Shown piece by piece: positions 61,907-64,000 of a stretch of DNA of 64,000 bases. The DNA lies in the NCBI GenBank assembly GCA_023437365.1, contig JAEZGK010000013.1, forward strand, positions 1 to 64,000. Direction: 5' to 3'. The translations under genes were made by a program, and so were the position numbers. The stretch is from Bacillota bacterium (GTDB taxonomy: Bacteria; Bacillota; Clostridia; Lachnospirales; Lachnospiraceae). The stretch's first letter is position 1, and each line of letters begins with the position of its first letter. The notes beneath the pieces were generated by a model. It made no database searches, was not told the DNA's origin, and saw only the letters and a program-made list of their open reading frames with translations.

Positions 61907-63697
61907 ATGAATATCAAAGAATATCTGCAGACTCATCAGCTGATTGCCGATGGCTCCATGGGGGCCTACTACAGCAGCATTTCCGGTAGCTCGGGGGCAG
62001 TATCCGAGACGGCTAATCTGACGGAGCCTGATATTATAAAGCAGATCCATATGGAATATCTATCCGCTGGTGCGCGACTTCTCAGGACAAATACCTTTGC
62101 AGCCAACCGTGCAATGCTTAGGTGCAGTACGAAGGTGCAGATAGATATCATAAGAAAAGCCTGCGAGCTGTTGAAGACCTGCGTGGCAGAATGGCTGCAG
62201 GAGGGGAAAGGGCCTGCTTGGATTCTCGGAGATATCGGACCAATTCCTGAGGATTCCGAGACTCAGGAGCAGGAGATTTTAGCTGAGTATCAGCTTTTAT
62301 GTGACCTGTTTATCGAGGCTGGACTGGACGGCATCCATTTTGAGACCTTTGCCAGTCCCCATTATATAGACAAGCTGGTACCTTATATTAAGGACAAGGC
62401 ACCGGAGATGTTTGTGATGGCAAGCTTCTGTGTTAATAAGAACGGATATACAGCAGCGGGTATCCGTGCGGAGCGTATTCTTGACAGGATGAGTGCGGGG
62501 CTTCCAATCGATGCCTGCGGACTGAACTGTGGTGTTGGCTCCGGTCATATGCTGCAGCTTCTTCAGAAAATTAACTTGCCTGCGGAGCAATTAATTTATA
62601 TATCCCCAAATGCCGGATATCCGGAACAGCTGCAAAACCGCATGGTATTCATGGATAATGCGCGATATTTTTCTGATAATATGGAGAAGATTGCTGCCCA
62701 GGGAGTGGATATTTTAGGCGGTTGTTGTGGGACAACGCCAGAATATATCGCTGCTATGGTGGATAAATTGAGAAATAAATCAAAGTCGGCTGCCGTCCGG
62801 AGGGTTCGTCTTACTGCTCCGGAGGATAGTCAACCAATCAGAGAGAATGAATTCTACCGCTTGATGAGTGAAGGCAAAAAGGTGATTGCGGTTGAGCTTG
62901 ATCCGCCCTATGATGCCAATATCGATCAGATTATGGAATGTGCTCATGTAGTGAAGAGAAGCGGGGCAGATGTGATTACCTTTGCGGACTCACCGATGGG
63001 AAGGAGTCGGGTGGACTCACTGCTCATGGGTATTAAGATTGCAGAGGAGACGGGCCTCAAGGTCATGCCCCACCTTTGCTGCAGAGATCGGAACATGATT
63101 TCAATGAGATCTGTATTGTTAGGTGCATATATTCATGGAATCCGTAATCTGCTTCTGGTGACCGGTGATCCGGTTCCCGGGGAAAGTCGTATCTCTACGA
63201 CAGCAGTGTTTGATTATAACTCCATCCAGCTGATGGATTATGTGAAAGAGATGAATACGGAGCATTTTACCGCTGACCCGATCTGCTACGGAGGAGCGTT
63301 AAACCACGGCAGAGGAATTATTGATAAGGTAGTGGAACGGATGCAGCGTAAGATTGATGCCGGATGTAAATACTTCCTGACACAGCCCATCTACTCTAGG
63401 GAGGATGCGGAGCGGATCAAGCAGATTAAGGAGCGGGTGGATACAAAGATTTTATGCGGTATCATGCCCCTGGTCAGCTACCGGAACGCCTGCTTTATCA
63501 AGAATGAGATGGGACAGATTAATATACCGGAGGAGATTATTGCAAGATATCGGGCAGATATGTCAAGGGAGGAAGCTGAAAATGTCGGCGCAGCAATTGC
63601 GAGAGAAGTGGTTGAATTTCTTGAGCCGGTTGCAGACGGTTTTTATTTCATGCTTCCCTTTAACCGGGTCAGTTTGCTCGATAAGATATTACGATAG
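61907..63697 (+). CDS. Bifunctional homocysteine S-methyltransferase / 5,10-methylenetetrahydrofolate reductase
   Basis: 596 aa, GGAGAG ribosome binding site. N-terminal ~1-290: homocysteine methyltransferase barrel with Zn cysteines in GLNCGVGSG and GGCCGTTPEYI. C-terminal ~310-596: MTHFR barrel (VIAVELDPPYD, DVITFADSPMGR, LVTGDP, YFLTQPIY). It resembles B. subtilis YitJ, the fused enzyme. It would make 5-methyl-THF and donate methyl to homocysteine. The next gene starts 15 bp after it, apparently in one operon. Confidence 0.92.
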   Translation: MNIKEYLQTHQLIADGSMGAYYSSISGSSGAVSETANLTEPDIIKQIHMEYLSAGARLLRTNTFAANRAMLRCSTKVQIDIIRKACELLKTCVAEWLQEGKGPAWILGDIGPIPEDSETQEQEILAEYQLLCDLFIEAGLDGIHFETFASPHYIDKLVPYIKDKAPEMFVMASFCVNKNGYTAAGIRAERILDRMSAGLPIDACGLNCGVGSGHMLQLLQKINLPAEQLIYISPNAGYPEQLQNRMVFMDNARYFSDNMEKIAAQGVDILGGCCGTTPEYIAAMVDKLRNKSKSAAVRRVRLTAPEDSQPIRENEFYRLMSEGKKVIAVELDPPYDANIDQIMECAHVVKRSGADVITFADSPMGRSRVDSLLMGIKIAEETGLKVMPHLCCRDRNMISMRSVLLGAYIHGIRNLLLVTGDPVPGESRISTTAVFDYNSIQLMDYVKEMNTEHFTADPICYGGALNHGRGIIDKVVERMQRKIDAGCKYFLTQPIYSREDAERIKQIKERVDTKILCGIMPLVSYRNACFIKNEMGQINIPEEIIARYRADMSREEAENVGAAIAREVVEFLEPVADGFYFMLPFNRVSLLDKILR

Positions 63698-63711
63698 AAA
63701 GGGTTGGATTT

Positions 63712-64000
63712 ATGACAAGAAAGGAATTTGCCGAGTTAATTAAATCAAAAGTCACGATTGTAGATGGTGCGACCGGAAGTAATCTACAAAAACGAGGGAT
63801 GCCTGTCGGTGTATGCCCCGAGGAATGGATCCTTAGCCACCCTGAAATATGCACCGGACTTCAGCGGGAGTTTCTGGAGGCAGGTTCGGACATCATCCTT
63901 GCGCCCACCTTTACGGCAAACCGTATCAAGCTTGAAGAATATGGTCAGGCAGACAGGATAGAGGAGATCAATCAGGGTCTGGTGGAAATTTCTAAGAAGG
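63712..64000 (+). CDS. Homocysteine S-methyltransferase-domain protein, start only (cut by window end)
   Basis: Open to the end of the window from ATG 63712 with AAAGGG upstream. The visible ~96 residues (MTRKEFAELIKSKVTIVDGA..., then FLEAGSDIILAPTFTANRIKLEEYG) are the N-terminal Hcy-binding barrel of cobalamin-dependent methionine synthase or a stand-alone methyltransferase. If it is metH, its cobalamin domain would lie beyond 64000. Second member of the one-carbon operon. Confidence 0.8.
   Translation, partial: MTRKEFAELIKSKVTIVDGATGSNLQKRGMPVGVCPEEWILSHPEICTGLQREFLEAGSDIILAPTFTANRIKLEEYGQADRIEEINQGLVEISKK

Overview
The window looks like a chromosomal segment of a low-GC, anaerobic, fermentative Firmicute, most likely a member of the Lachnospiraceae / clostridial cluster XIVa. 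Reasons: oxygen-sensitive pyruvate formate-lyase with its activase, a GGGtGRT protein paired with an Fe-S scaffold, Mini-RNase III next to cysS, a Cys T-box ahead of cysE-cysS, a HelD motor, strong AGGAGG-type ribosome binding sites, and sigma-A type promoters with 17-bp spacers. The genus cannot be fixed from sequence alone. No prophage, CRISPR array or intact transposon was seen. Most genes are housekeeping and most lie on the minus strand. || Layout. 1-4.6 kb is accessory and scarred: a dispersed hairpin repeat, two direct-repeat modules present twice (R1, R2), a small unknown protein, a TetR regulator with a CPBP membrane protease under a promoter with two operator palindromes, an internally deleted group II intron RT remnant, an MFS exporter and an MBL-fold protein. 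4.9-8.3 kb: GGGtGRT/Fe-S scaffold pair, then an alpha/beta hydrolase and a hexapeptide-repeat acyltransferase-like protein. 8.5-11.0 kb: topoisomerase III with an array of self-complementary 34-bp repeats upstream. 11.2-14.5 kb: LUD protein, small Cys/TM protein, secreted LRR protein. 14.7-18.2 kb: glyA and a deoD-deoC-cdd nucleoside salvage operon. 18.4-24.2 kb: MATE exporter, prolyl-tRNA editing protein, small secreted protein, DNA polymerase IV, ferritin-like protein, DUF4349 lipoprotein. 24.4-28.4 kb: a 1342-aa secreted nucleotidase. 28.7-31.7 kb: T-box(Cys)-cysE-cysS-mrnC operon. 31.7-35.4 kb: ispF, a RACo-like ferredoxin/ASKHA protein, a formate/nitrite-type channel, and a tRNA-Val/tRNA-Met transcription unit. 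35.5-38 kb: a DUF1538 membrane protein translationally coupled to a tandem PII protein, behind a structured leader. 38-41.6 kb: small orphan ORFs, HelD, a collapsed ABC ATPase gene. 41.6-47.9 kb: histidine phosphatase, chemoreceptor, pflA, pflB with a class II CRP/FNR-type promoter. 48.1-54.6 kb: gltB-gltD with a cloverleaf-like intergenic element and a terminator hairpin directly after the gltB promoter. 54.8-64 kb: FliK-like protein, second full hairpin repeat, GT2-GtrA fusion, Hsp20, fucose-isomerase-like protein, DUF4190 and DUF2752 membrane proteins, a homocysteine methyltransferase/MTHFR fusion and the start of a second homocysteine methyltransferase-family gene cut by the window end. 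|| How the genes work together: glyA, the MTHFR fusion and the following methyltransferase gene serve one-carbon and methionine metabolism; the T-box operon ties cysteine supply to charging of tRNA-Cys; gltBD assimilates ammonium and may share nitrogen-status logic with the DUF1538/PII pair; pflBA and the FNT channel concern formate. Most interesting for follow-up: the DUF1538 plus double-PII module with its leader, the gltB-gltD cloverleaf, the gltB leader terminator, the self-complementary repeats ahead of topB, and the genes reduced to N- and C-terminal stubs by clean internal deletions.
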